A model generated the notes under the pieces. It saw only the letters and a program-made list of their open reading frames with translations, ran no database searches and was not told the DNA's origin. Both the position numbers and the translations under genes were made by a program. Source: JAWKTT01 sp041398965 (lineage in GTDB: Bacteria > Planctomycetota > Planctomycetia > Planctomycetales > Planctomycetaceae). From it: a DNA stretch of 64,000 nucleotides. The stretch's first letter is position 1; every line of letters begins with the position of its first letter. The DNA lies in assembly GCA_041398965.1 (NCBI GenBank), contig JAWKTT010000004.1:186001-250000 (forward strand), read 5' to 3'. Positions 29,118-37,893 of this stretch are shown here, piece by piece.

Positions 29118-29489
29118 CTAGAGTCGGTACCGCTTGATTTCGACGCGAGGCTTGCCGAAATTCAGCAGGAGGCAGATCGGCAGGCCCGTAGCTTTCAGGT
29201 AATTCAGACACTGAGCCGTGAACAGATCGTTGAACTCTTTTGCCGCTTTCAGTTCCACGATGACTGCGTCCGCGACGAGAATGTCCGCGATAAACTCCCC
29301 GACGACCGTCCCGTCGTAGAGCACCTTGATCGGAGCTTGTTGCTGCGACACCAGGCCACTTTTGCGAAGTTCGATCGCAAGTGCATTCTCATAGACCTTC
29401 TCCAGAAACCCCGAGCCCAAGGTGTTGGAAACCTGAAACGCACACCCGATGATACGTTCCGTGACGGCATTCAACTCATCGTCATTCAT
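29118..29489 (-). CDS. GxxExxY protein (PD-(D/E)XK nuclease-like fold)
   Basis: The 123-residue protein shows the naming motif in GSGFLEKVYENAL (Gly27, Glu30, Tyr33). It also has an ordered acidic/lysine set (Asp69 in FIADILVAD, Glu79 and Lys81 in VIVELKAAKEF), as expected for a PD-(D/E)XK-like nuclease fold. The C-terminus GLPICLLLNFGKPRVEIKRY is the family end. The ATG 29489 lies inside a 49-bp repeat, and no ribosome site is obvious because the repeat supplies the leader. The gene stands alone in its orientation between direct repeats and a decayed gene fragment. GxxExxY proteins are widespread in planctomycetes and their function is unproven. Confidence 0.9.
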   Translation of the reverse strand: MNDDELNAVTERIIGCAFQVSNTLGSGFLEKVYENALAIELRKSGLVSQQQAPIKVLYDGTVVGEFIADILVADAVIVELKAAKEFNDLFTAQCLNYLKATGLPICLLLNFGKPRVEIKRYRL

Positions 29490-29523
29490 CTGTGTTCATC
29501 CGCGTGCATCTGTGGCATTCATC
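29475..29523 (+). repeat. 49-bp perfect direct repeat, copy 2, overlapping the GxxExxY start
   Basis: Identical to 29003-29051. It covers the first five codons of the GxxExxY gene and its upstream region, and is followed by another partial unit (CCGCGTCCATTCGTGG) to about 29538. Confidence 0.95.
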
Positions 29524-29591
29524 CGCGTCCATTCGTGGAATCGCAGTTCTAGGGGCGATTTTCAGAGATCACGAAGTCTACCGCTAACGCA

Positions 29592-32500
29592 TTACTCCGC
29601 GATGGATTGTAAGTAGTCAACCAAGGCCGAGAGGTCGGAGGGGGTGATCTCTTTAACGATGCCTTCGGGCATCATGCTGACGGTTTGTTTGACGCGAGCT
29701 TCGATGTTCTTAACTGCAACCTTCATCTCTTTGCCCTCTTTGTCGCGGAGGGTGACTTCTTCGGCATTTTCGCTGGTGACGAAGCCCATGATTTGGGTGC
29801 CGTCGTCGAGGACGAATTGTTGCGTGACGAAGCCCTGGGCGAGGGTTTTACTCGGATCGAGAATCGATTCGATGAGCTGTTCTCGTTTGTAGGTCTTCGC
29901 GACTTGAGGCAGGTAGGGGCCGCGGAGGGGGTCTCCTTTCTTGACGGTATGGCATTTATTACAGGCGAGCTTCTCGAAGAGATGTAACCCGAGTTCGACG
30001 TTCTTAGTTGATTTCATGGCGAGCTTCGCCACCTCTTCGGCTTTGAGGTCTTTGATGAACGGACCGGCAACGGTCGGCATGGCTTCGAGTTTCCAATCCT
30101 TGGCGATGTCGTTCCCCAGACCGGCGACCTTTGGGTCGGTGCTTTTCATCGCCTCGCGGACTCGCGGTTCAAACTCGCGGAGCTTGATTTCGCGGGCAGC
30201 CTTGAGGAGGGTCATCTGCCGTTCGCTGCTGGCGTTCCAAGTGGTTTCGATTGACTTGGTAGCTAACTCGCGATGTTCAGGGGATGTCTCCTTGTCGAAG
30301 GCGAGCGACAACAACGCGGCTGAGGCCCAGAGGCCCGCGGGGCCGTCCGCTGCTGCGGTTGTGGTGAGCCATTCGATCTGTTCCCCCAGACGGCGATGCT
30401 TGCGAAGCGTGTTCCAGAGTTTGTTGAACGAGTCCTTGCGCTTGCTGAAATCCTCCTTGGGGACTTCGGTCTTTTCGATCGAGAGGAGCGTGTCAAATGC
30501 CAGTCGGGGCGCACCGTCGACGTCGGTGCGCAGGACGAGTATGGCTGCTTCTGAACGGAGTGCGGCGGCTTGTGATGCGTCGGCCGCGACCTCTTTCAAC
30601 AGGGGATGTGCGGTGGCTGGAATCTGCTTTGCACGGCTCAACTCGCCAATCGCGGTCGGGATCATCTGGCGGTCGGCCTGGGCGATTGCCAGAGCGCGTT
30701 CGAGCGTGCCGTCGAGTTTCACCTTGTGTCGATCCAGTTGAGTCAACAGCGCTGAGGCTGCGTCGCCGGTCGCGGTCTCGAGTGCCTGCTTCAGCACCGC
30801 TTCGATCTTGTCGGACTCGCTCCAGCGTTCGGGCTGATAGTACGGGCCGGAGGTGTCGGGGCGCGTTCCCCAACTGTTTCCTTTCCAGACACCGTCGACG
30901 AAGTTCAAGCGACAGAGTGCTGTTTGCAGACTGTTGCGCTTTTGTGGGTCGGTCTCTTTCGCGAGCCTGGAGATTAGACCCTCCACCACCTCCGGCTGAT
31001 GCAGTCCCTGTAAGACACGAAGTGCACCGACGCGAAGTGTTGCACTCGATGTTGTGGCATCAACAATCGCGAAGCAAGGCTCTTTGTCGCCCAACAGGAT
31101 GAGCGATTGCACGGCGGTGTGCCGGACAATCGGATCCGCATCGTCTAAGAGTTTCGCAACCTCGGTTCCCAGTTCTGTCTGCCCCAATCGAGCCACAGCG
31201 ATCGACGCCTCAATCTTGGTTCGCGGGTCCACACTTCGCAGGCCGAGCGAGATTGGATCGGTGTCGACTTTTTCGGTCGCAGGAGTGCTAGGTACTTTGT
31301 CCCAGGGTGTTCCAACCCCCTTGGCATCGCCGAGGGCACGGAGGACGAGTGGGAACAGTGCCGGGTCTTCGACTGCCGTTTTCGCCAGATTGGCAAGTGG
31401 TGCTCCCGCTTGTTTCAGGGCGTACAGCGCAGCGACCCGGTTGGCCAATGGCTTGCTGCTATCGGTCACAATGAGGTCCAATTCGTTGACGGTCGTCTGG
31501 TCGACTCCGCGTCGCAGGATGGCACGCTGGGCTTCCAGTCGACGTCGATGGCTTGGCGAGGTCGCCAGGACCGAGAGGCAGACGTTGGTGTCATCGAAGT
31601 TTGGGAGAGGCGTCGTCTTCGCGTTCTTCGGCGAGACACGGACGAGATAGCCGACGTCGTCACCCGCATAAGTGAAGGTGGCCCCTTTCCAACTGGTGAC
31701 GTACAGATGCCCATTCGCATCACAGTCGAGGTCGGTGACGCGGGTCGCTTTGAGGAACTCGTCTTGATCGGGGGTGAAGGTGCCGCCGTTCGGGGTCAGA
31801 TGGTGCCGATAGACGATGCTGCGTCCCCAATCGGCCGTGTAGAGTGCATTTCCGTAACCCTCAGGGAAACCGGGTTCATCCAGATACAACGCTCCACAAC
31901 CGCTTCCCCCTCCGTAATCCGCAAGCGGTTGGACGATCTCATCGCCGAAGTTCATGTACAGCGACGGATAGCCGTGATGTTCGAGTCCGGAGAAGTGATG
32001 CAGGCGAATGTCCCAGCCGCCGCCGTCGTTGGTGTTGTCTCGCGTGAACCCGTTGAGGAGCGGGTCCATCGCCACTTCGAGGATGTTGCGTGTTCCTCGT
32101 GAATAGACTTCGAGACCGGTTCCATCGGGACGAACGCGAACAACACCGCCGCTGCGGAATTGGAGTTTCGTCCCGTCTGCCCCCTCTGCTTCCATAAACC
32201 CGAAGTCGCCGATGGCCAGGTACAGCCAGCCATCAATGCCGAGTGTGACACCGTTCGACGTGTGGTCAGCTGGGCGATCTTTGAAGTCGAACGCGATGTT
32301 CTTGACGAGAAACTTTTGCTCGTCCGAGATACCATCTCCATCATGATCGATGAAGGCTGACAGATGCGGCGGGTGCATGACGTACAGGCGATCATGGTCC
32401 CAGACGAGACCGCGTGGCGAGTCGACGTTGTCGACAAAGAGTTTCGTCTCATCGGCTCGACCATCTCCATCAACATCCCGCAGTCGATAGATGGCCCCCC

Positions 32501-33923
32501 GGTTCTTTTCGCGGTCAAGTGAGCCGTTCTGATCGACCGAGACATACACCACCCCTTCCGGCGCGGCTGCAACATAGACCGGGTACTTCACTGCCGGCGG
32601 GGCCGCGAAGAGAGTCGCATCGAACTCGTCGGGGACTTTAACATCCGACAAGAAAGCTGCTTCGGACTCCTTCTTTTGCTGTTGGGGGTCGATGGCGACC
32701 ATCTCGTCGCCGTGCAGCGATAACTCCCAGATGCTCCCCCAGCCACCGGTGTTGGAGCCGAGAAAGTTCACTCGAACGTATTGGACATCAGGAGCATTGA
32801 ATTGAAATTCATGCGTTCCGTTCTTTCCGTTCTTGCTCTCATCGACGAGCGGAATCCAGTTGCCCTCGTTGATTGCGACCTCTAGCGTGTACTTGTAGAC
32901 AGTCTGATCGGACTCCCACTTGATGGTGGCCCCCTTGAGGTTCGTCGGCTCGGCGAAATCGACTTGTAACCACTGCGGAGCCGATCCGTTACCGGCACAC
33001 CAGCGAGTCGAGCCGTTCCCGTCAATTGCATTGATGGCGAAGTTCTTTTTGCCGGTCTCTTCGCTCGATGCCGTCGCCTTCGCCCCTTTGGCAAGGTTCA
33101 CTGGCACCAGTTTTGGCTTGTCCGACGACGTCTTCAGATAGGTTGGATCGTCAAGCTTGTTGGCCGCCCAGAGGACGCCGCGGGTCAGCATGTCGAGGAA
33201 AACGGGGTCTTCGACAGTAACGTTATGGTGCCCGAGCGTCGTCCCGAAGACACGTCCTTTGCCGTAGGTATTCGTCCAGACGCAAACCTCCTCGTTTCCC
33301 TTTTCACGGTTCTTGGCCGACGCGAGCGGGTGCGCGGTCTCCCAGAGTTTCTCGATCCAGTAGAGTTCCCCCGCCGGGTTTGCCCAGCCTGCTGGGAAGC
33401 CTTTCATGATCGGATGCTCGGCGTCTCGGTTCAGCACTTCGTGAGCGTAATGGGCACCATGACGACGCGACGTCACTCCGCAGAACTTGAACCACTCGTC
33501 GCGGCCATCGCGATAGCAGTGCATCGCGCAGTGGACGACAACCCCCGGCAGCCCCTCTTTGTGCGGTTTGAGGATGTTGTCGACATAGGCGGTATCCTTC
33601 ACATCCGCGAAGCACTCATCATGGATGACAACATCATAGCCTTCCGACCAGTTCTCCTTGTCGTAGACCTCGATCTTCGAGTTCGTCGCCGATCCCCCCT
33701 GCTGCACGACTTCGACATCAATGTACGCCCGCGCCCATAGCCCCTTCGCAATGATCGACTTCTGAGCCGTGTAGTCGTGACAGCACCCCCCGGTAATGAG
33801 CAACACCCGCAGCGGCTTTGGCGGCGGCGTCTGCCCCACTGGGTTGTCCCCTCGAGCCACTGTGTGAACCAGAGAGAAGCAAATGGCACAAAACAACGTT
33901 GCGGAAGATCGAACAAAAGGCAT
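29592..33923 (-). CDS. Giant exported ThuA / discoidin / membrane-dehydrogenase / HEAT / cytochrome c protein
   Basis: ATG 33923 is preferred over 33971 because it opens a signal peptide (MPFVRSSATLFCAICFSLVH); the product is 1443 residues. Domains in order: ThuA-like (PLRVLLITGGCCHDYTAQKS to FGTTLGHHNVTVEDP, ~30-270); discoidin F5/8 type C-like (ASSEETGKKNFAINAIDGNG, ~290-410); a PVC-type dehydrogenase beta-propeller (VKYPVYVAAAPEGVVYVSVD, DGRADETKLFVDNVDSPRGL, ~425-800); HEAT-like helices (~840-1290); and a C-terminal cytochrome c with heme motif CNKCHTVKKGDP near 1346, ending ALVDYLQSIAE. Related proteins are a planctomycete/verrucomicrobial hallmark and are thought to act on sugars or glycans outside the cytoplasm; the substrate is unknown. 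Confidence 0.9.
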   Translation of the reverse strand: MPFVRSSATLFCAICFSLVHTVARGDNPVGQTPPPKPLRVLLITGGCCHDYTAQKSIIAKGLWARAYIDVEVVQQGGSATNSKIEVYDKENWSEGYDVVIHDECFADVKDTAYVDNILKPHKEGLPGVVVHCAMHCYRDGRDEWFKFCGVTSRRHGAHYAHEVLNRDAEHPIMKGFPAGWANPAGELYWIEKLWETAHPLASAKNREKGNEEVCVWTNTYGKGRVFGTTLGHHNVTVEDPVFLDMLTRGVLWAANKLDDPTYLKTSSDKPKLVPVNLAKGAKATASSEETGKKNFAINAIDGNGSTRWCAGNGSAPQWLQVDFAEPTNLKGATIKWESDQTVYKYTLEVAINEGNWIPLVDESKNGKNGTHEFQFNAPDVQYVRVNFLGSNTGGWGSIWELSLHGDEMVAIDPQQQKKESEAAFLSDVKVPDEFDATLFAAPPAVKYPVYVAAAPEGVVYVSVDQNGSLDREKNRGAIYRLRDVDGDGRADETKLFVDNVDSPRGLVWDHDRLYVMHPPHLSAFIDHDGDGISDEQKFLVKNIAFDFKDRPADHTSNGVTLGIDGWLYLAIGDFGFMEAEGADGTKLQFRSGGVVRVRPDGTGLEVYSRGTRNILEVAMDPLLNGFTRDNTNDGGGWDIRLHHFSGLEHHGYPSLYMNFGDEIVQPLADYGGGSGCGALYLDEPGFPEGYGNALYTADWGRSIVYRHHLTPNGGTFTPDQDEFLKATRVTDLDCDANGHLYVTSWKGATFTYAGDDVGYLVRVSPKNAKTTPLPNFDDTNVCLSVLATSPSHRRRLEAQRAILRRGVDQTTVNELDLIVTDSSKPLANRVAALYALKQAGAPLANLAKTAVEDPALFPLVLRALGDAKGVGTPWDKVPSTPATEKVDTDPISLGLRSVDPRTKIEASIAVARLGQTELGTEVAKLLDDADPIVRHTAVQSLILLGDKEPCFAIVDATTSSATLRVGALRVLQGLHQPEVVEGLISRLAKETDPQKRNSLQTALCRLNFVDGVWKGNSWGTRPDTSGPYYQPERWSESDKIEAVLKQALETATGDAASALLTQLDRHKVKLDGTLERALAIAQADRQMIPTAIGELSRAKQIPATAHPLLKEVAADASQAAALRSEAAILVLRTDVDGAPRLAFDTLLSIEKTEVPKEDFSKRKDSFNKLWNTLRKHRRLGEQIEWLTTTAAADGPAGLWASAALLSLAFDKETSPEHRELATKSIETTWNASSERQMTLLKAAREIKLREFEPRVREAMKSTDPKVAGLGNDIAKDWKLEAMPTVAGPFIKDLKAEEVAKLAMKSTKNVELGLHLFEKLACNKCHTVKKGDPLRGPYLPQVAKTYKREQLIESILDPSKTLAQGFVTQQFVLDDGTQIMGFVTSENAEEVTLRDKEGKEMKVAVKNIEARVKQTVSMMPEGIVKEITPSDLSALVDYLQSIAE

Positions 33924-34535
33924 GGCAGGTTCCAGAGTATTGGCCATCGAAGTGCTCGGAAAGAGCGGCAATTGCCGTACGATCTACTCGCGGGGCGATG
34001 GCTGGTTTGCAAGACGGACGGAGCCAGGGAGGAAGGACGTTGCCCCAGAGACTCGGCGGGGAGGTCAAACAGATCAAACAACAACGATCAGAATAGATGA
34101 TCTCTTCTCGAGTGGGAACCAATCCACACACACTTGCCCAAACTTCGTGCGTCACCGAATATCGATCGGGCAACAAGGCTGCTTTCCAGAAATGGTTTCA
34201 ACTTTTCCCATTGGCCGTGTCTGGCAGTTTCTATGAGGAAGACCCGAAAGGTTGTGGCGTGCCAAACGGCCCGAAAGTTCCTCGTACGTAAAAATGATTT
34301 CCGAACGACTGTGGACATCGCCGCTTGGCGCACTTTTTGCAGATTGATGTCGATGAGTCTCAAGGATCGGTCTGACACGCCAATCATTATTTTGGTCAAT
34401 TTGTCCGAAAATGCCGAAACTTTGGTTGTGAAGTTTTGAAAAAGAAACGTACAGTGTACGCATTAACTGTCTCTCATGTGTTTGTTTTCGTTATGGTGGC
34501 GGGCAAATTCCACGTTAATGTCTAAGGAGTTTCTT
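33924..34535. other. Long intergenic region between divergent genes
   Basis: No convincing gene was found here. One minus-strand frame at 34088-34399 has no family features. The part nearest the DUF1559 gene is AT-rich, contains a palindrome at 34448-34460 and ends with the ribosome site TAAGGAG about eight bases before ATG 34536. It presumably holds both divergent promoters. Confidence 0.6.
34448..34460. promoter_or_regulatory. 13-bp palindrome upstream of DUF1559 gene, possible operator
   Basis: CGTACAGTGTACG is a perfect 6+1+6 palindrome 75 bp before the start codon at 34536, within an A/T-rich stretch (TTTTGAAAAAGAAA). It could be an operator; no cognate regulator is adjacent. Confidence 0.35.
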
Positions 34536-35522
34536 ATGGTCAGGCGACGAAATGGTTTCACACTCATTGAGTTACTGGTGGTCATTGCGATCATCGCGAT
34601 TCTCGTGGCCCTGCTTCTGCCCGCCGTACAAGCGGTTCGCGAGGCAGCACGTCGGGCTCAGTGCCAGGATCACGGTCACAACATTGTTATTGCGTTACAC
34701 AACTATGAGTCGACGCACAAGATTTTCCCGATGGGGAGTTACAACCTGAATGCCGGTTGGCCGCACAACGGTTCGAACTGGCGTGTGTTGATCTTCCCGT
34801 TCATCGAACAGAAGCCTGTTCATGACACCCTGAAGTTCGACACCAATCGGTTCTTCCGCGGGGACATGCTGGCGAATGCGAACGGACAACCTGCACTGAG
34901 TCGGTTGATCGTTGACCTGTACCGCTGTCCGTCAACCAGCCTTGAATTCTTTGACAGCCCTCATGGATCACAAAACTCCCAGTTTGGTATGAACGTCTGC
35001 TACGTTGGAATTCAAGGGGCGGCACAGCCTGTTCCTGGACCAAATTCGACCGCTGGAACGAGGGACTGCGGACATGGCTGGTCATGCGACAATGGAATGT
35101 TGCTGGTCAATCAGGCCACAACCATGTCGAGTTGCCTTGATGGGACCTCAAACATTGTCATCGTCGCCGAACAGTCGGCTCTGATGAAGGGAGCGGCCGG
35201 ACTCAGAAACCGGTCGGCAAACTACTACGGTGGATGGTCAGGAGCTCGTCATGATCGTCCAGTCATGTCTCCTGCCGGTTGTAACGATCTCTGGCAGACC
35301 GGGACGACCTGCGTCCGCTTCGCCATCAACTCTAACATCAATCAGGTCGGAGCAACTGATGCCCAGTATCGCAATAACACGGTGCTCAACTCGGAACATC
35401 CCGGCGGGGCTCACCTGATGTTGAACGATGGCAAGGTGACATTTGCTGGAGAGAACATCGATCTGGATGTGGTCAAGAAGCTTTGCTGTCGATACGACGG
35501 TCAACCGGTCTCTGCACCGTAA
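34536..35522 (+). CDS. DUF1559 protein with prepilin-type N-terminus
   Basis: ATG 34536 follows TAAGGAG. The 328-residue product starts MVRRRNGFTLIELLVVIAII, a type IV prepilin-like cleavage/methylation motif with Gly-Phe at the processing site and Glu5 of the mature protein, then a hydrophobic helix to about residue 30 and AVREAARRAQCQDHGHNI. The DUF1559 domain follows, with SCLDGTSNIVIVAEQSALMK and the typical C-terminus NSEHPGGAHLMLNDGKVTFA. These proteins are a very large family in planctomycetes, probably surface- or pseudopilus-associated. The small lipoprotein gene 114 bp downstream is a usual partner. Confidence 0.93.
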   Translation: MVRRRNGFTLIELLVVIAIIAILVALLLPAVQAVREAARRAQCQDHGHNIVIALHNYESTHKIFPMGSYNLNAGWPHNGSNWRVLIFPFIEQKPVHDTLKFDTNRFFRGDMLANANGQPALSRLIVDLYRCPSTSLEFFDSPHGSQNSQFGMNVCYVGIQGAAQPVPGPNSTAGTRDCGHGWSCDNGMLLVNQATTMSSCLDGTSNIVIVAEQSALMKGAAGLRNRSANYYGGWSGARHDRPVMSPAGCNDLWQTGTTCVRFAINSNINQVGATDAQYRNNTVLNSEHPGGAHLMLNDGKVTFAGENIDLDVVKKLCCRYDGQPVSAP

Positions 35523-35636
35523 CGACCAAGTGACACCAACGAGTCGACCATGGCGTTGATCGAGAATCTTCGCCATGGTCGCGGCTCGCCTGTGAACATG
35601 ATGGCTTTCGTTCACCCTTTCTTGGATAAACCTCAG

Positions 35637-36071
35637 ATGATTCCACTTCACCATAAGAAATGCTCACTGCTGCCCATACTTCTCGCGATGGTCATGCTGT
35701 CGATATCGGGCTGCGGTGGCGGAGCCGAGAGTGTGCCGATGGGAACCGCCAAGGGGACCGTTACCCTTGATGATAAGCCCTATGACGGTGCTCAACTCAT
35801 CTTCTTCAACCTGAAGAAAGGATCGGCATCGGAGGCGACGATCAAGGCCGATGGAAGCTACGAACTTGGCAACGAGGTTCCGGCTGGCGACTATGTCGTC
35901 TATCTCGCCCCAAAGTCGGCAGTCGTCAGCGATGCGGACATGGGTGCTGGCATGGGGGGCGTCAAGCAAGACCAAACCGTCAACGCCAAGTACTGGAACG
36001 AGACGACAACCGACATCAACGTCACGTTGAAAGAAGGGATGAACGATATCCCCGTAAAGCTCTCAAAGTAA
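35637..36071 (+). CDS. Small lipoprotein with carboxypeptidase-regulatory-like beta fold
   Basis: The 144-residue product from ATG 35637 begins MIPLHHKKCSLLPILLAMVM and has a clear lipobox, SISGC, at the expected place. ATG 35598 and 35601 are longer alternatives that would put ~12 residues before the signal. The mature part is TAKGTVTLDDKPYDGAQLIF, then DGSYELGNEVPAGDYVVYLA, the pattern of transthyretin-like / carboxypeptidase-regulatory domains found next to DUF1559 genes in planctomycetes. It probably sits in the outer or cytoplasmic membrane facing outward. The pairing suggests joint expression with the upstream DUF1559 protein; function is unknown. Confidence 0.8.
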   Translation: MIPLHHKKCSLLPILLAMVMLSISGCGGGAESVPMGTAKGTVTLDDKPYDGAQLIFFNLKKGSASEATIKADGSYELGNEVPAGDYVVYLAPKSAVVSDADMGAGMGGVKQDQTVNAKYWNETTTDINVTLKEGMNDIPVKLSK

Positions 36072-36076
36072 CGATC

Positions 36077-36101
36077 TCTGCCGACAAAGAAACGGCGGAG
36101 T
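36077..36101 (+). terminator. Weak hairpin after the lipoprotein gene
   Basis: CTCTGCCG (36077-36084) can pair with CGGCGGAG (36094-36101) with one G-U pair. It lies 5 bp after the stop codon, but only TGTCGTTG follows, so termination would be weak or factor-dependent. Confidence 0.3.
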
Positions 36102-36180
36102 GTCGTTGCCGAACTGATTTCGTTGGACTGACGCAATAGTTGGACTGACACACAAGAGCCGCGTGTCTTCGAGAATTAAG

Positions 36181-36251
36181 AGCGCCTGAAGGGAATCGAA
36201 CCCTCGTCTGAAGCTTGGGAAGCTGCCGTGTTACCATTACACCACAGGCGC
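36181..36251 (-). tRNA. tRNA-Gly (anticodon CCC)
   Basis: The minus strand folds into a 71-nt cloverleaf. The acceptor is GCGCCTG/CAGGCGC, the D arm GTGT-AATGGTA-ACAC, the anticodon loop TTCCCAA with anticodon CCC, and the T loop TTCGATT with stem GAGGG/CCCTT. The discriminator is U and no CCA is encoded. The anticodon stem GCAGC/GCTTC has one C-U mismatch at position 28-42. The anticodon loop and T arm match bacterial tRNA-Gly(CCC) as recalled from E. coli. Confidence 0.95.
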
Positions 36252-36498
36252 GTGGGGCCGGAGTATCGGAAGTTTTGCCTTGAATGGCAAGTAATCGGAG
36301 AGGCATTTCCCGAGGGAGAAGTTGATCCGCCATCAAAGGTCGGCAGAGGCAGCCATCTGTCAACAACTTTTCAGATGAACACACGTCAGTACACCCGGCA
36401 CGGAACGGTTTGCTTCGCCGGACACTGGGGTGTCGTGAACGGTCAGTTCTGGTTTCGACCATCGAAGACACTCGAAACACCGAAGGCTTTTTCCGACA

Positions 36499-37656
36499 CT
36501 AAACGCCAACACCTTCCGGGCTGAGGTCGGCACTTTCGACGACTGGGTCCCTCCAGGCAAAACGCTTCTCGATTGCCCAGCGAGCGAGAGCGAGCATCAT
36601 GCTGCGGTCAACATGAGGACATGGAAGATTTGGCAACGCTTGCTGCGTATTGGTCGAATCGAACGTCGCATCGTCTCGCCAGTACGACTCGTACACCTTA
36701 AATTGCTCGAAAAAGATTTCTTCAAGCTCGGTGTTTTTGCTTTCCTGGCTACCGGCACCTGTGAAGCCAGTACCATAGATGTCGATTGCCTCTTCCAGCA
36801 CGTCGCGAATCAGTCGCATCGTCACCGGAATGCGGGGTGTCAGGTGATACGTCTTTCCGTGCAACTTTGAGTCGATAACGATTTCGGCCATCGCCTTGGA
36901 GACCCAATCGACCGGGACCAGATACTTTCGCTCGTGCCCATCGATGTTGAAGATGATGTCATTCGAGGGAGCACGACCACTAAAGTTAAACGTCGACATC
37001 TGGGACACCAGCGTCTGCGACAACTGCATGGCGGCGTAGAAGTTGTGAAACGTAAAGGTGATCTTTGACTCACTGTCTCCGATGATGATGCCGGGGCGAA
37101 ACACCGTCAACGTATCGAGGTCTTGGCAGGCTCGCACGAGTTTCTCGGATTCAACTTTGCTCTCTTCGTAGCAGTTAGCCAGCGCCTGTCCTTCGTCCAG
37201 TTCCGACTCGTAAACCACTCCTTCGCGGAGACCTGCAATGTAGGCGGTCGAGACTTGGAAGAAGTTGCGAATGCCAGCATTCTTGCAAAACTCGAGCACG
37301 TGCCGAGTTCCATCGAGATTCGTCTTCCAGGGTTCGGCGTTGCGACCAGTGGTGACGAACGAGAGACTGGCCGCGTTGTGGATGATGCGGTCACAGTTTT
37401 GGGCGACCCACTCTGCTTCACCGGGAGTGATACCGAAATCGGGCTGAGTGATGTCTCCGGCGAGGACTACGGGACGCGGAAGTTTGCGACCGAGAATGTT
37501 TTCCCAGGCACGCATCGCGGCTTCCACGCGACGATGTGGGTCGTGTCGACGACTCGGTCGAACGAGCACCGCCATAGGAACGCCCGCTGTTAACAGGTCG
37601 CGCATCAGATAGCGTCCCAGCAAACCTGTCGCGCCAGTCAACAAGACGTGTCTCAT
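36499..37656 (-). CDS. Thioester-reductase-like SDR (extended, NAD(P)-binding) protein
   Basis: ATG 37656 is chosen because the Rossmann motif begins at once (MRHVLLTGATGLLGRYLM) and an AGGAGA site lies upstream; an open frame reaches 37701. The 385-residue protein has GATGLLG at 8-14, DRIIHNAASLSFVTTGRN, the catalytic-type YEESKVESEKLV (Tyr-x3-Lys), and TLTVFRPGIIIGDSES. This is closest to the NAD_binding_4 group (fatty acyl or thioester reductase/male-sterility type), enzymes that reduce acyl thioesters or modify lipids and polyketides. No carrier protein or synthase is adjacent, so the substrate is open. The tRNA-Gly gene lies about 250 bp beyond its 3' end. Confidence 0.85.
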   Translation of the reverse strand: MRHVLLTGATGLLGRYLMRDLLTAGVPMAVLVRPSRRHDPHRRVEAAMRAWENILGRKLPRPVVLAGDITQPDFGITPGEAEWVAQNCDRIIHNAASLSFVTTGRNAEPWKTNLDGTRHVLEFCKNAGIRNFFQVSTAYIAGLREGVVYESELDEGQALANCYEESKVESEKLVRACQDLDTLTVFRPGIIIGDSESKITFTFHNFYAAMQLSQTLVSQMSTFNFSGRAPSNDIIFNIDGHERKYLVPVDWVSKAMAEIVIDSKLHGKTYHLTPRIPVTMRLIRDVLEEAIDIYGTGFTGAGSQESKNTELEEIFFEQFKVYESYWRDDATFDSTNTQQALPNLPCPHVDRSMMLALARWAIEKRFAWRDPVVESADLSPEGVGV

Positions 37657-37893
37657 GTTCTTCGTGTCTCCTGCACAAATATCCTCGCAACACCCCAACA
37701 AAATGCAGCCGTAGAGGTGCCAGAATTCCGGTCAGTCTAAGTTCATGGGGTGATGTTCACAAGCAGACGGCCCCCCTGTGGCCAATTCCCCGATCATGGC
37801 AATCTTCCGTCGGTTGCCATGAGACAGAATGTTTCGCGGCTTGAACAGTTCCCCATCAGGTATTTCTGCCTCATCACCATTTTTCTGACGATC

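Noticed and set aside
29003..29523. A CRISPR array made of the 49-bp repeats
   Set aside because: Only two copies, separated by a whole gene; no regular spacers and no cas genes.
34088..34399. 103-residue minus-strand frame in the long gap before the DUF1559 gene
   Set aside because: No family motif, signal or ribosome site, and it overlaps the expected promoter region.
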